A stretch of 64,000 nucleotides of DNA from Thinopyrum elongatum (GCA_011799875.1 CM022299.1:217309018-217373017); one strand, 5' to 3'; shown: positions 11,309-24,525, counted from the stretch's first letter. The notes: a model not told the origin generated them from the sequence alone. Numbers and translations are program-made.

Positions 11309-13563
11309 AGCTTCCCCAAGCTTAATTCCTGCTCGTCCTCGAGTAGGTAAATGATAAAAACAGAATTTTTGATGTGGAATGCTACCTAACATATTTATCA
11401 ATGCAATCTTCTTTATTGTGGCATGAATATTCAGATCGATAAGATTCAAAACAAAAGTTTAATTTTGACATAAAAACAATAATACTTCAAGCATACTAAT
11501 AAAGCAATCATGTCTTCTCAAAATAGCATGGCCAGAGAAACTTATCCCTACGAAATCATATAGTCTGGCTATGCTCCATCTTCATCACACAAAGTATTTC
11601 ATCATGAACAACCCCGATGACAAGCCAAGCAATTGTTTCATACTTTGGTGTTCTCAAACTTTTTCAACTTTCACGCAATACATGAGCGTGAGCCATGGAT
11701 ATAGCACTATGGGTGGAATAGAATATGGTGGTTGTGGAGAAGACAAAAAGAAGGAGAAAGTCTGACATCAACTAGGCAAATTAATGGGCTATGGAGATGC
11801 CCATTAATTGATATCGATGCAAGTGAGTAGGGATTGCCATGCAACATATGCACTAGAGCTATATGTGTATGAAAACTCAAAAAAGAAACTAAGTGGGTGT
11901 GCATCCAACTTGCTTGCTCACGAAGACCTAGGGCAATTTAGGAAGCCCATCATTGGAATATACAAGCCAAGTTCTATAATGAAAAATGCCCACTAGTATA
12001 TGAAAGTGACAAAATAGGAGACTCTCTATCATGAAGATTATGGTGCTACTTTGAAGCACAAGTGTGGAAAAAGGATAGTAGCATTGTCCCTTCTCTCTTT
12101 TCTCTCATTTTTTTGTTTGGGCTTCTTTGGCCTCTTTTTTTTTATGAAGTCAGGAGACTCATCTCAACTTGTGAGGGAATCATAGCTTCCATCATCCTTT
12201 CCTCACATGGGACAATGCTCTAATAATGATGATCACCACACTTTTATTTACTTAAAACGCAAGAATTACAACTCGATACTAGAATAAGATATGACTGTAT
12301 ATGAATGTATCCGGCGGTGTACCGGGATGTGCTATGATCAAGAGTGACATGTACAAAAAATATGAACAGTGGCCTTGCCACAAATACTATGCCAACTACA
12401 TGATCATGCAGAGCAATATGACAATGATGGTGCATGTCATAATAAAATAGAACGGTGGAAGTTGCATGGCAATATATATCGGAATGGCTATGGAAATGCG
12501 ATAATAGGTAGGTATGGTGGATGTTTTGAGGAAGGGTACATGGTGGGTTTGTTGCACCGGCGAAAGTTGCGCGGTACTATAGAGGCTAGCAATGGTGGAA
12601 GGGTGAGAGTGAGTATAATACATGGACCCAACATTAGTCACAAAGAACTCACCTACTTATTGCAAAAATTTATTAGCCATCAAAACAAAGTACTACACGC
12701 ATGCTCCTAGGGGGATAGATTAGCTCATCCCCGACCGCCACTCATGAGGAAGACAATCAAAAAATAAATCATGCTCCGACTTCATCACATAACGGTTCAC
12801 CATACGTGCATGCTATGGGAATCACAAACTTTAACACAAGTATTTCTACCAATCCACAATTACTCACTAGCATGACTCTAATATCACCATCTTTATATCT
12901 CAAAACAAATGCAAGGAATCAAACTTCTCATCTATTCAATGCTCTTTATATGAAAGTTTTTATTATATCCCTCTTGGATGCCCGTCATATTAGGAATAAA
13001 TTCATAACCTAAGAAAATTACCATGCTGTTTGAGACTCTCAAAATAATATAAGTGAAGCATGAGAGTTCAACAATTTCTATAAAATAAAGCCACCGCCGT
13101 GCTCTAAAAAGATATAAGTGAAGCACTAGAGCAAACTGCCTAGCTCAATAGATATAAGTGAAGCACATAGAGTATTCTAATAAATTCATGATTAATGCGT
13201 GTCCCTCTCAAAAGGTGTGTACAGCAAGGATGATTGTGGCAAACTAAAAAGCAAAGACTCATATCATACAAGACACTCCAAGCAAAACACATATCATGTG
13301 GTGAATAAAACTATAGCCTCAAGTAAATTTACCGATGGATTGAAGACAAAAGAGGGGATGCCATCCGGGGCATCCCCAAGCTTAGATGCTTGGTTGTCCT
13401 TGAATATTACCTTGGGGTGCCTTGGGCATCCCCAAGCTTAGGCTCTTTCCACTCCTTATTTCGTTGTCCATCAAATCTTTACCCAAAACTTGAAAACTTC
13501 ACAACACAAAAATCAACAGAAAACTCATAAGATCCGTTAGTATAATAAAATTTGGTACTGTTA
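11309..13563 (-). other. Internal non-coding region of element H next to its 3' LTR
   Basis: Starts with CTTCCCCAAGCTT (on the minus strand AAGCTTGGGGAAG), the polypurine tract. No convincing ORF is present. AT-rich sequence carries the repeated motif ATATAAGTGAAGCA (near 13048, 13109 and 13150), and two copies of GCATCCCCAAGCTTAG lie near 13370 and 13425. The corresponding part of element H2 (38335-40010) is homologous and has the same motifs, so these are family features. The piece ends at 13563, where R is inserted. Confidence 0.8.
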
Positions 13564-13692
13564 TGTCGTGGAAGAACACGATCACCTATGGGGCCATCGG
13601 CCCCTTTGTGGTTCGGCAAGGGGGAAGATCACGTTGCACAAAGAGCAGAGGCCATGAAACAGCATGACGGTGGTGACACTGGTGGTTTTTAC

Positions 13693-16600
13693 TGTGGCAC
13701 CCCGGCTCAGAGGAACCAGAACACCCCGTATTCCAGCCCAGAGATCAAGTCTTCTGGAATACGACACTGCTTGACATAGAACAAATCGACTCTTATTACA
13801 AAGGATAAGGGTACAAAGGTCTGATGCTACAAAAGATCACATCAGCACGGCGATACTATGCCTGCTAGGGTAGCTCTATGCTAGCAGTAGAACAACTCGT
13901 AGCAACGAAAAACTTCTAGCAGCGGAACAACGACGACGGTGGTGAACTCCACTCCACAGGGACTCTGGCTAGGACACGATCTAGCTCGCACGAACGGAAA
14001 CCTCGACAAACAAACAATCATGGCATCACCTACAATCTAGCATGACACTCTAGGTCAGTACATTGAATGTACTTGCAAGCTCACAACAAGCAAAAGCATC
14101 AAGGCAAAACAACAACATAGCATTAACAGGTTAAGTTATAACAACTACTATGAGGTGGAAGCAATAACTAAGCATGATAAGGCACAACTAGAATATTGAT
14201 AAACCAACAATCTTGGATCTCAAGAACCATCTCACTCTTGGCTATCCGGCCAAGCAAGATATCACCTCGATCACCTCATGATCAATAGCTCCACATGATC
14301 ACCATGTGACCATATCACAAACTGAATGAGCATCCTCAAAATCATCACAACCTCATCATCGGCATCCTGCCAAACTATTACTGCTCACAATATCAACATA
14401 TAAGTCACCTAATAAGTCATTCCGCCATGTGAGTGTTGATCAAACGGTGTTACCTAGTATGAACTGTGCCCATGAATGAGGACGTGGCTATCGATAGATT
14501 AAACACACACTCTGCAGAGGTTAGCACATTGTACCCACATCATAGAACCCATGGCCTCGTGCTCCCATTCGGGTGGACCAACGGTGTTCCGACAAAACCA
14601 GTCTACTGCCATGACACTCTCCCGGCCACTCCGACCAACTCCCCTTTGGGCAAATTCATGGGTGGCCCCGATGCCACTCTGGACATCCAACGACCACCGT
14701 CATGGCAAAACAAAAATGGTCCCAAACGGGGACAAAAGCGCGCAAACAACTCGGGCACACAAGGCTTGTACCGGCCAACCTGATTAGGGTAGCGCACATG
14801 TATAAGGCACCGGTGAGAGGCATAACAATAGACAACATTAGGGCCTTCCCATAAAAGGCAAATGTGGTTGCACTGGAAAAGCCCGATTCAGTGGCACCTG
14901 ACCAACGAAATGACGGAATTTGTTTCCAAAATATATCTGCGATAACTGATACTCTGGTATCATCTATCAACATGTGATCTAAGTTATAGCAATATCTAAC
15001 AAATAGTCGAGAGAATAATATAGTCACCTCATAATAAACCCCAAGGGTAGCATACTACTAAGATCATGCTGAATCCACAGACTATGATGCTACTAATCCA
15101 ATAACAATATCAAGATATCAACCTAAGATCCACATGATAGCATCATACCCAAAGTAATACTCCAAAGCATAATATCAAATACTATCATATAAATAATCAT
15201 AATAGCAACTAATAATCCAATGGCAACATGTCATCCACCATCTGCAAGATATAAGTCCTAGAACTCCAAACAACATCATGGCAGTAGCAAGATCAACATA
15301 TCACTCCGAGAAATGCCATGAACAAGTCACATGTAGCTAAAGCAAATTTTAAATAAGTTTAAATAAGTAAACCATGGCATTGCATTGCAATCATGCAAAT
15401 GGAGGGTGTGGCTTGCCTGGGAGGGATGGATTCACCGGGAGGAAGTGCGAGAAGCTCGCGGAAAGAATCGCCGAAAAACGTTCTCTCTCAGAGGGGGCTG
15501 AATAAGGGCAAGGGCATAATGGGCATTTTCAGAATGTGACAACATCATGAAAATGATACCAATAGAACGGGCTAGATGAGACGAAGAAGTGGGCTTTGGA
15601 ATCACCTGAATCGGAGTAAGGAGTGAAAAGATATAACTGTTTTTCTGCCAGGGACCCATCTATAAAAATAAATCCACAAACAAGTCCCTGACTGGAAAAA
15701 CAGAAAACGCATTTCCTGAAATACGCTTTCAGAGAAGTGAAAGCGTATTCCTGTCTGAAGCCCTAGCAGAATACGTCTTCACCGAATGAAAACGCCTTCG
15801 GGCAGAAGGCGCCTCCACTTATCCACGTCAGCGGGTCCGCGGGGTCAATGCCCTGAGGCTGACGGGCGGGACCCACTGGCGGGGGGGTCATCGTCTTCAA
15901 ATTCTCGCCCACGCAAGGCCGGGGCAGAGGCGAGGCTCGGCCGGCGTTTGTCGGTGACCATCTCCCGCGGAGTTCTACACATGGATGAGCTCAGCGCGGA
16001 GTGGCGCATCTAGTGGTGTAGGCGACAGCCTCCGAGAGGGCCGGGGCGATGGCCGCTTTGACGCCGGCAGACAAGGTCGTCGAACAATGATGGAGTCGGG
16101 GCTCTGGTGCGCCGGTGGTCGAGGGAACGGGGTGGGAAGCTCCGCCGGAGATAGTGAGGTGATCTGGTGATGGTGGAAAGGAGTGAGGTGCTCGGGGTCG
16201 CCAGAATTTAGGCCGAGGCCGATAGCGGACACGGCGGCCAATCTCAGTGCGAAGAAGCTCCGGGGCTCGGGCAAGTAGCTAGGGAGGGGAAGGGGAGTGA
16301 TTGAGGCCGAGTGGCGAGGAGAACCGAGGCCGGGGCAGCTTAAATAGACGGGGAGGAGGATTCCAGAGCTTGGGCCCGCCATGGCTCATGGGCTACTTCG
16401 GCGATGGTGCTTAGCTGCACGGGGGGGACGGGGACGACTGGAGAGAGCAGAGGGGTTCACGAGAAGAGAAAGAGTCAAGAGGCCAGGAGGAAACGGCCGC
16501 GACAAGGACAGAGCCAAACAGCGCACAGTGCACTCGTGGGTGCGCGGCGGCTAGCTCTGGCAAGGGCGTTTCCGAAGAGGCAGGGGACATGAGAGTGACG

Positions 16601-18048
16601 GGAGAGGAGCAGGGCGTCAGTTCGGCAATCACGGACGCGCAAACTTCTCCGGGAAGAGGCTGGCCGACGCGTCCCGACGCGCAGAGGGCGCTCTCTGCAG
16701 CCAGAGCGCGTGACCCGACATGCTAGAGGCGCACAGTCACCACATGACATGGCAAAGAGAGGACAAGAGGGGCTGGCAAACCTTGTCTGGGGTGTTCTCT
16801 CTCCACCCTGGAGACTGTGGAAAGTGAAAGCTCGAGAGAAGAGGCTCTGTAGCAAAGTGAGGCATCGATGAAAGTTTGTTGTAGCAAACTTGGCTGCAAT
16901 GTTGTGCTCAACAGAGAGGGGCTATAGGCCAAATATGATGTCAAGGAGGTTTAGATTTAGAGGGACTATGATCCTATGGGTTTTGGAGTAAAATGGACCA
17001 CAAACTAATATAGTAGATGTGCAACTGCCATTATGGTCCAGAAACTTGATCAGGATGGTGCACTCACATGGATTAGCCACTTGAGCTGAAATTTGGTAGA
17101 TCATGATGATTGAACATATAAAGATGTTGTAAAAATTTCATACCATTTGGATTTGCCAAAATGGTACTTCCTTCAGAGACATCATCTCTGTCCAAAAACT
17201 TGGGATAATTTTGGAGGGAAAAATGGATTGCTTAAATGATCCCAAATTTGGTGGAGAGTAGTTATAAGGGTAGGATCATGATCTGGTAATTTTTCAGAAT
17301 TAATGAAGCAATATAAAATATACTTGCTTCACAACCTGAAAATATTAACAGAATCAAAGATTTGAAGCTGTGCTCACATAGATGATTGGATGGGTCTGAA
17401 ATTTGGAGAAGTGTGATGATATGAGCACATGAAGTAGTGTGCAAAATTTCAACTCATTTGGGTACTCCTAGCTAGTACTTCCTTCAACAGGGCTTCTGTC
17501 AGAAAGAAACTTTGAAAAATCACTGAGGAAGGTTCACTAGGCAAATGGAGCTGAATTTTGGCATGAGGCAATGATGTGGATGAGGTAGCATGCCCAAAAA
17601 GTTTGGGAGCAATCAAGAAAAGATAGGTGGCACTTCCTTCATAGAAGGCCACTCTTGACAGAAATGAAGAATAAATATTGGAGAATTGTTTTTGGGCTAG
17701 GACAGGAAAGTTTGGACAAATTTGGGGCTTATATGATACAAAAAAAATTATGAGAATTATTTGAGAATTTTGTGGAAGACAGAAATATAGGTTGCTTCAC
17801 AACCTAGGTCAGACAGGGTTATTCCTTTAATAGAAAAAGGAGTATTCCCTAGAAAAGAATTTTAGGGTTGGGCTAGAATAGAAATGACATGATCTTGGAA
17901 AAGTTTTGAGAATGATGAGCCACTTCAGATAAGAAATGATGATGATCTCCCAGGTTTCAAGTCCACAGATCCACTCCGAAAAGAAAATCATAGCAAAAAC
18001 CAATTAAATCAAAAAGAAAAAGAAAGGGCCAAAAACCAGGGTGTTACA
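13693..18048 (-). mobile_element. S1: 4.4 kb solo LTR inside the R 3' LTR
   Basis: Plus-strand ends are TGTGGCACCCCGG and GGGTGTTACA, flanked by perfect TTTAC duplications (13688-13692 and 18049-18053). No internal direct repeat, primer site or pol domain is present, so a solo long LTR is the simplest reading. Orientation is assigned to the minus strand because TGTAACACCC is the more usual LTR start (inference). A GC-rich island (about 15780-16740) lies between AT-rich flanks. ORFs in the island (for example 15975-16382 minus) show no domain. S2 at 40221 shares the first 1 kb. Confidence 0.85.
17040..17670. repeat. Three diverged repeats of about 150-300 bp spacing within S1
   Basis: Near 17065-17175, 17370-17485 and 17535-17640 the sequence recurs as a GAAATTTGG or GAATTTTGG block, a TGATGAT or AATGATG block, an AAAATTTCA-like block and a [A/C]ACTTCCTTCA block. 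The units are too diverged for exact borders. Confidence 0.4.
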
Positions 18049-19299
18049 TTTACCCAGGTTCGGGCTGCTGGGAAGCGTAAAACCCTACTCCTGCTTTGGT
18101 GGATTGGATGGAGGAACATGAAGAACACGCAGCGCTCAAGCCCGGCATGGTGGCCTCGGGGAGAGGTGCTACGCGCGTACAAGTGTGCGAGGGTCCGAAT
18201 AACTCTCTTGCTAGTTTGCCTTGGACCTCCTCTTATAGCTCAAGGGGTAACCACAGTGGCAAAAGAGTCTTTATCTAGTGATTAGATAGCTAACAGTGCT
18301 ATCATACCTAACTCTGGCAGTTAGGACAAAGTGCATTAAATGCACTACTAGGTGTCGCGCTGAGGTTCAAGCATGACAAGCCTGCCGTGCCGCTTAATCA
18401 TCTTCTGCCTATTTGTTCGACACGCCTCTGGACAGGTGTCACATGAGAGAAATCTGTCTTCTAATGGGCTGCCATGTGCTTGGTGGTTGCCACTTAATCA
18501 CCTGGAGGCTTGACACCGCATTGATAAGTGATTTGCGTTGTGGTGCGGTGGAGCGGTGGTGCCTTGGCGGGAGTCCTCGCCTCTGGCGAACCCAGCAAGC
18601 CTGCCGTGGAAATCTTGGACTTGTCCCTGGGGCGGCTTCGACCCGGCCACGCTCTCCTGCCCAGGAAGGGAGCCTCCCCAAGGTGATGCTCTGGTGTCTT
18701 GTCTGACTTGGTCTTCTTGATCCACTCCTTGATCTCACCGAGAGCGGTTCTTCTGGCTTGGTCTTGTTCTGCATATTTGGGGTAGCCATTCCTTCGCCAA
18801 GCCTTGGCTACCGGGGCGGAGTCTCTTCGTCCGTGCACAAGTCAGGGGAAATAAACACCCCTGTTTGTGTACCCCAATAGAAGCCCCCGGGCCTGAGCCA
18901 TACGTGTCACTGGGCATGTTGGCTTAGGACCCAAACAGTGCACTGACACGTGTCGAAGAAATGCTACCCATGCAGTGGTTGTTATGATGACTAGTCAATC
19001 CAACGTCCACTCTGCGTAATTACCACAGGTCGTGGGGTCGTGGAACAGCATCAGTTAATTGGTAGTGCGCCTGCAAAAACGGTAACTTTCTGAGGAGAGA
19101 TAGCGAAGAGCCAGCCCCCGCGCTAGTTCCCAATAAAAATGCAACGTGAAGGGCCACTGCTCATTGTATTTGTCTCTCCTCCTTCATGTTCTTCCTCAAG
19201 CCAAGCAACTGCTCCCATGTCAACATCCGCTCCCAAGGCTCCGCTAGATCTTTTGCCCATCCAGTGAGCCCATGAGATGGGGTGAAAGACGGCTGCTAC

Positions 19300-21524
19300 G
19301 AAGGGGAAGTGGGCGGCCACCGCAAAAGATGCCGCAGCGGAGTAGAGGAAGAAGAGGGCGAAGGAGCTGGACAGGAAGCGGCAGGAAGACGTGGTTTTCC
19401 TCTCGTCGAACTTGGATGGCCCTACCTTAATCATGAGGTATGCGTATATGTGGGGAAGGGAAGTTCCGAAAGGGTATGGAGCACCCGTGGTTTTGCTGGA
19501 GGGAAACAAGGTTCCATCAGATTCGTACCGCTTCTTCTGCGCGTACTTCCTCTGCGGCCTCACCTCCCCCTTCTTTGATTTCTTCGGTGCCATGATGGTG
19601 GTGTATGGATTCCATCTCCTGGATTTCACGCCCAATGCAATGGCGTGCATGGCCATCTTCGCCCATCTGTGCGAGAACTTTGTTGGAGTCGCCCCCAACG
19701 TGGATTTGTTCACGCACTTCTTCATCCCATAGATAGAAGACAAATCTCACCGCTCGGGCAACATAAGGTGGATCCCTCAGGGCAAGAAGGACGAATGGGA
19801 TTATCTCCCTGGCCAGTAGCGCAACATGTGGGAGGAATGGAGGACGGATTGGTGTTGGATTCAGGACAATGATGCCCCAGAGTTCTACGTGGCACAGACT
19901 GAATGCATCACGCGCGGCAGCGGCTGGAACAAGTTGGGCCTCACCGATGATAGGCTCCGCCCGGCGCTGAACAGGATTGCTCGCCTCAAAGCTGCCGAGC
20001 TAACCGTCGAGCATGTGGGGGCTGACTTCCTCTTGCGCCGCATTGCACCGCTACAAAAGAGGGACATGTTTGCCTGGGAATATGAGAATTCCGCCGACAG
20101 GATGTGCCTTTACCCAGGCCCCATCAATAGCTGGTCGATATACGGCCACGACTGGCTGTGCGAATAGTTATTCGGTAGCCTTGGGCCATTCCATTCGCCG
20201 GCAGGGATTGTCCCTTTGCATCTCAACTCTGCTCGGGACCAAATTCTGAAATGGATGCCCGATTGCAATGCTTATGGAGTCGTGGCTGATTGGCAATTGC
20301 CTGAACTAGATGCAGAGATAGAGTAGGTCTCCAGCTTTGAAGAAAGGGCTTCCAGGGTGGAGAATGAATTTATCAAGCGCACTTCCAAGGCAGAAGCGGC
20401 ATTCATTGCAAAGCAAATTGCGGAAGACACAGCACTTCGGGCCACCAGCGGGACGAGGCCCGAAGGGGAGGAGGAGGAGGACGCTGAAGGTGAAGGTTCT
20501 TCTGATGAAGGGAGCGAGTGGCACGACGCGGAGGAGGTTGCCAGGCTTGACCCTGCCGTTGCTAGAATTCATCATGCCACAGCAGCAGAGGCCCAAGGAG
20601 AAGGCGGGGCTGAGGAGGCAGAGCAACTTGAGGTGAAGGAGAAATGGCTCACAATGGGTTCTCAAGCCCCAGAGCTAGATCTGAGTCAACGCCCTCGCAA
20701 GCGGGCCGGCCGGGGAACAGCGGCCCCTGCCTCCTCATCAGTCGTGAACTGGGTGAAGAAGATCGCCTCTAAGAGCGACAAACCAGAGGTGGTACGCCGC
20801 CAATCCACTCGCCTGTCGGAGGCCAAGACCCCACCCACCAAGCAATGTGCGATCACTGGAGTTGATCCTGGCGCCCAGTAAAGCCCAGCTTCTTCGCAAA
20901 GCTCGATCCCACCAGAGGCCTCGGCCCCACTGAAGATCTCAAGGCTGCCGGGAAGCCCTTCTCCTCCAACTCTGAAGAGAGGCAGGGCGACCCCGCCACC
21001 TGTGGCGTACGCGCTGGGATCCATGCTCGTAGACCCAGAGTAAGGAGAACAGCTAAACTTCTTGCTGAGGTACTATGCACTTGATAGTTGTTGATTCAAT
21101 CTTCTTTGTTGACTTGGCAGAGATGAAGAACCCCTCGCCCAGTGGGCCAAACAAACCAAGCACACGGCGGTGTTGGATTCTTTGGCGAGTACGGGTCTGG
21201 CGGGGGATAGGACAAGGGATCCCGTGCCCAGCCCCCAGCCGAGCCCCTAGCGCGAAGGCATGGGGCAGATTTTGCCCGCCCAGAGAGATGCGGAGGAACA
21301 TGCTTCATCCCCCGCCAAGGGAGAAAGTGAGATCCAGCAGGGCGGGGCCCACCAAGAGAGGTCCACCCCAACCAAAGTCCAAGCATAGAAATCACTGGCA
21401 AGGGCCTCCACCGAGGGGTCCGCTCGTGCTGAGGTGACAGCCATCAAGGGAGCGGATACGGACCGCACGCCGGCAACCGGCATTGCCGGGGAGGCGGACG
21501 CTCCCCCGCAGCAAACACCACCAG
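19300..21524 (+). pseudogene. Antisense unit of element R, first part (gypsy-type 'transposase-like' domain protein)
   Basis: Runs opposite to the element. One frame continues from about 19300 to 21039 with in-frame stops at 19730, 19817, 20165, 20321 and 20879, all TAG or TAA. The N-terminal part (LDGPTLIMRYAYMWGREVPK ... GLTSPFFDFFGAMMVVYGFHLLDFTPNA) resembles the domain catalogued as 'putative gypsy type transposon' in plants (recollection, not searched). A middle part (WRTDWCWIQDNDAPEFYV) and a glutamate-rich tail follow. A probable intron 21040-21120 (GTAAGG ... GGCAG) and a second, 21525-21630, keep the frame. Function unknown; it is not a transposase in the enzymatic sense. Confidence 0.6.
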
Positions 21525-21630
21525 GTAATCCACTTGTCTTTGTTTCTGCTTCCTTGAATTCTTTTGCTTCTTGGTTTCAACTTAGTAGTATCTGGTTTCT
21601 TATTACTCCATCTGTTGATTTTACTTGTAG

Positions 21631-23211
21631 CCCCATTGATTGAAGAACCTGAGCTCTTGGAAGAGGTGGCTAGTATTGGGAAGAGTGCTGCCGAGGAAGC
21701 AACCAAGATTGCTGCCACGGAAGGTTATGAACAGACTGCCGGGGATATCCAGGGGTCCCAAAAAGAGACAGAGAAAACCCCGACAACACTTCTGGCCTAG
21801 GTATGGTCGTTGAGGAGAAAGCTCCTCTCCAATCCATGGGCTCTCTCCTCGTGAACTATCCTCCGGCTGTAGCTTCACATCCTTCCCCGAGCAAGTTGGC
21901 ATTAGTCCTTGCCCAACCCGGGCTCACAGCTTTTGGCTCATCTGCTGCAGTGGGCGTGGATTTTGATGAAGAGATCAGACGCATACTGGCGCCGCTGTTC
22001 CAGAGGGTTGTAGAAGCTAGTGATTCTGCTGATAACGCCAAGGACCTAGCCTTCCTGGAGTCCGTGGCGGCACGGCTCAAAGATGCGCAACACAAGTATG
22101 ATCTCAAATGGCACGCAGTCATGGAGCAGGGTGACTCTGCCGTTCTTATGGATAAGAAACTGACTGACAAGGGCAGTGAACTGCAAGAATGGTACAAGAA
22201 GCAATCCCACTCCATCATGCGGCAAGAGGAGGTGTTGACCATGGCCAAAGAAGATATTGCTGCCCGGGAGGTCCGCTTGGCGCAGCGCGAAGTGCTTCTA
22301 AACAGCAAGGAGAAGGACATCTCCGCTTGGGAAGGAAATCTCAAAGCCATCCTCTGTGGCAAGGATGAGGAACTAGAGGCTCTTGTCCAGCAGAGTACCA
22401 AGGATTTGGAGGATAACCATAAGGCCGCTCTCAGTGCGCTCACCCTTGAATCCTCTGCTCAATGAAGAATGTTACTGATGAGCTAGCTGCCGCATCTGCT
22501 GCCAAGACTGATGTCGAACATCAAGTGAGCAAGTTGACGGAGGACCTTGCCGGGAGTGACAAGGAGATTGCGGCTCTCAAGGAGAAAGCACAGAAAGCAT
22601 AGACCATCCTGAAGGAGGTGCAATCGCAACTGTCCTCCAAGATCCAGGACCTTGATACCGCCAATGGCGCCATTTGTGACATGAAGGCCAGGCTTGGCTC
22701 CTTGGAGAAGGAAATTGAGTCTGTCGGTGCCAGTGAGAAGTTGCTGATGACGGATCTGGACAAGGCCAGGACTCCCTAGAAGGACGCAAAAGAGAAGCTT
22801 GAGAACCAAATCCAGCAGCGTGACCTCTGGATCAAGAGCATGGTAGATATAGCTGAATGCCTCACTGCTCAGATAGCAAAGATGGACATGAAGAGTTGGG
22901 CCTTCTCCGTCGGCAAGCATGAAGTCCCAAGTGCCAAGCTAACGCTCTTCTTCGAAGGCCTAATTGAAGGGTTGAAGATGTATGAGGACAACAGAGTCAT
23001 CTGCTTTGCTAATGAGTCCCAGAAGCTTGCTCACGACGCCCTCTTCCTAGTATTGAGCAACCTTGCTTTCCACCATCCAGACCTCAACCTCGCCGATGGC
23101 TTCAAGAGGCTGCCATCGGGTGCCAACACTTCAGCCGCTGCGAAGAAGGCCACCCCCCTTGCTAACAAGGTTCTCTCCATCCCAAGAGTTCCCGGAGGTC
23201 GTCAGTCCTAG
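21631..23211 (+). pseudogene. Antisense unit of element R, second part (long coiled coil)
   Basis: Follows the 106-bp intron (GTAATC ... TTGTAG). It encodes an acidic, heptad-rich protein: FLESVAARLKDAQHKYDLKW, then AREVRLAQREVLLNSKEKDI and KLTEDLAGSDKEIAALKEKA. Low-complexity leucine/lysine/glutamate patterning indicates a long coiled coil. It ends ...SIPRVPGGRQS at TAG 23209-23211. Lesions: a frameshift near 21780, a TGA or frame change near 22463 and stops near 22600 and 22778. The family role is unknown. Confidence 0.6.
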
Positions 23212-24525
23212 CTTTGAACAATTCCTGCTGCCGCGTCGCCCTGTAATAAGACACAATATGTATATTGTTTTTAGGCTTTGTACTGTTCTTGCTTCAACGC
23301 TCGTCGAACTGATGTTTATATGCTAAAGCACGCTATCCCTTTTTTGTTTACCCATTGATATTCGTATGGTTAGTTTCCTTCGCGTACTTTGGTTGCCCGC
23401 CAACAGCATACTGCCGCGATTGCTTTGAGGAATGGGTCCTTAGCATTCAACTATCAAGGACACGCTACCGGTGGGTTTTTCCTTAACAGTCCTTGATGCT
23501 GCCACCCACTTTGTTGAGCAGGCTCGAAAACAAAGCGAGGGCGTGGACAAATACAGTAAGGTTCCATCGTACAAAGGACTTGCCATATGAAACTGTTGGT
23601 TGTCCGAGGGATGTGCAAGTGCAAACTCCAAAGAAAAGTTAAACAAGCATGCCAACTTAGCTTTTTGTCTATGTCCCCCTCCTGCAGGGGAGTACACTTG
23701 ATTACGAATAATATCTTCTCTTCCATCCGCGGCTGCCCCTCCTATGCGTGTCTCCTCGGAGATCGTGCTCGCACATCCATTTTCATTCTACAAAGATGAA
23801 AAATGGGAAAGAGCAAAAAAGGGAGGGACTAGGCAATCCATTAGTTATGCACTCAGCCCCGACACGAGCTAGGGGAGTCAACAAAAACATTTACAACTAA
23901 TGACATACGGTGGAAAAGGAAAATAATCGGTCTCTCCTCCCTTTCTCTTTACTTGCAATGATCTCTTGGTGGCTAGCGCGAAGGACACGCTGGCGTAGAA
24001 GGCCTTGCCTGGGCTCGTTTGCCGGGAGTGCCAACCAACGGATCCGCACCAGTGCTCAACTCAGGATTTACCCGTGGCGGGGTAAATGCAGGACCGAGCT
24101 CCACGCGGGCTTATCGACGCTGACGGTCTCACCACAGCGTGCCCCAATCATTTGTGAGTGACGAGGAAGGGAGGGGGGGGCAATTACGCACCATTTTCTC
24201 GTCCGCTGCCCAAATGACACCCTTTGGGAACGAACGCACTCGACAGGGGGCCGCAAGAAGGGGCGGCGCCACCGCACGTCTCACTCCTTCTTCTGGCCAT
24301 GGGTGGCATGGTGGCCACGCCATTCGTGCCAACCATGGCATCCGCAGTGCTGTCGTCTCCCATCCTCGTCGGCGCTGCCGTCGCGGCGAAGGTGGGCGAC
24401 AGAATCTGGAAGGGACGGGGCTAGGGAGTAGCACGTTCTTTTTCTTTGAAGCCATTGACGAAGAGGGTGATGATAAAAATGATGATTGATGCACTGTTCA
24501 CAGCTTCGGGTTCGCGCAAACGATG
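23212..24525 (-). other. R leader region with a possible gag N-terminus remnant
   Basis: Lies between the end of the antisense unit and the R primer site. On the plus strand, AT-rich sequence with AATAAG-like signals (23240-23340) could be the 3' end of the antisense transcript. On the minus strand an ORF starts at ATG 24453-24455 (MASKKKNVLLPSPVPS) and runs 108 codons to 24129. Its position just after the primer site fits the beginning of gag, with the rest deleted (inference). Nothing else recognisable. Confidence 0.4.

Larger units (their letters stand above)
13564..18879 (-). repeat. 3' LTR of element R, interrupted by S1
   Basis: Two pieces, 13564-13692 and 18049-18879, match the R 5' LTR (24549-25499). 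Without S1 and the duplicated TTTAC the length is about 955 bp against 951 bp. The right terminus is mutated (plus strand CCCCAATA instead of CCCTGACA). The TATA equivalent is also changed (TATAAGAGG on the minus strand, near 18231-18239). Confidence 0.9.

Noticed and set aside
15975..16382. 135-codon minus-strand ORF in the GC island of S1
   Set aside because: Long frames on both strands reflect GC content; no homology recognised.
17040..17670. Possible CRISPR-like or satellite array
   Set aside because: The units are irregular in spacing and strongly diverged; the context is a plant LTR.
24129..24455. Independent gene at the R leader
   Set aside because: Position right after the primer site makes a gag remnant more likely, and no homology was recognised; kept only as part of the leader region.
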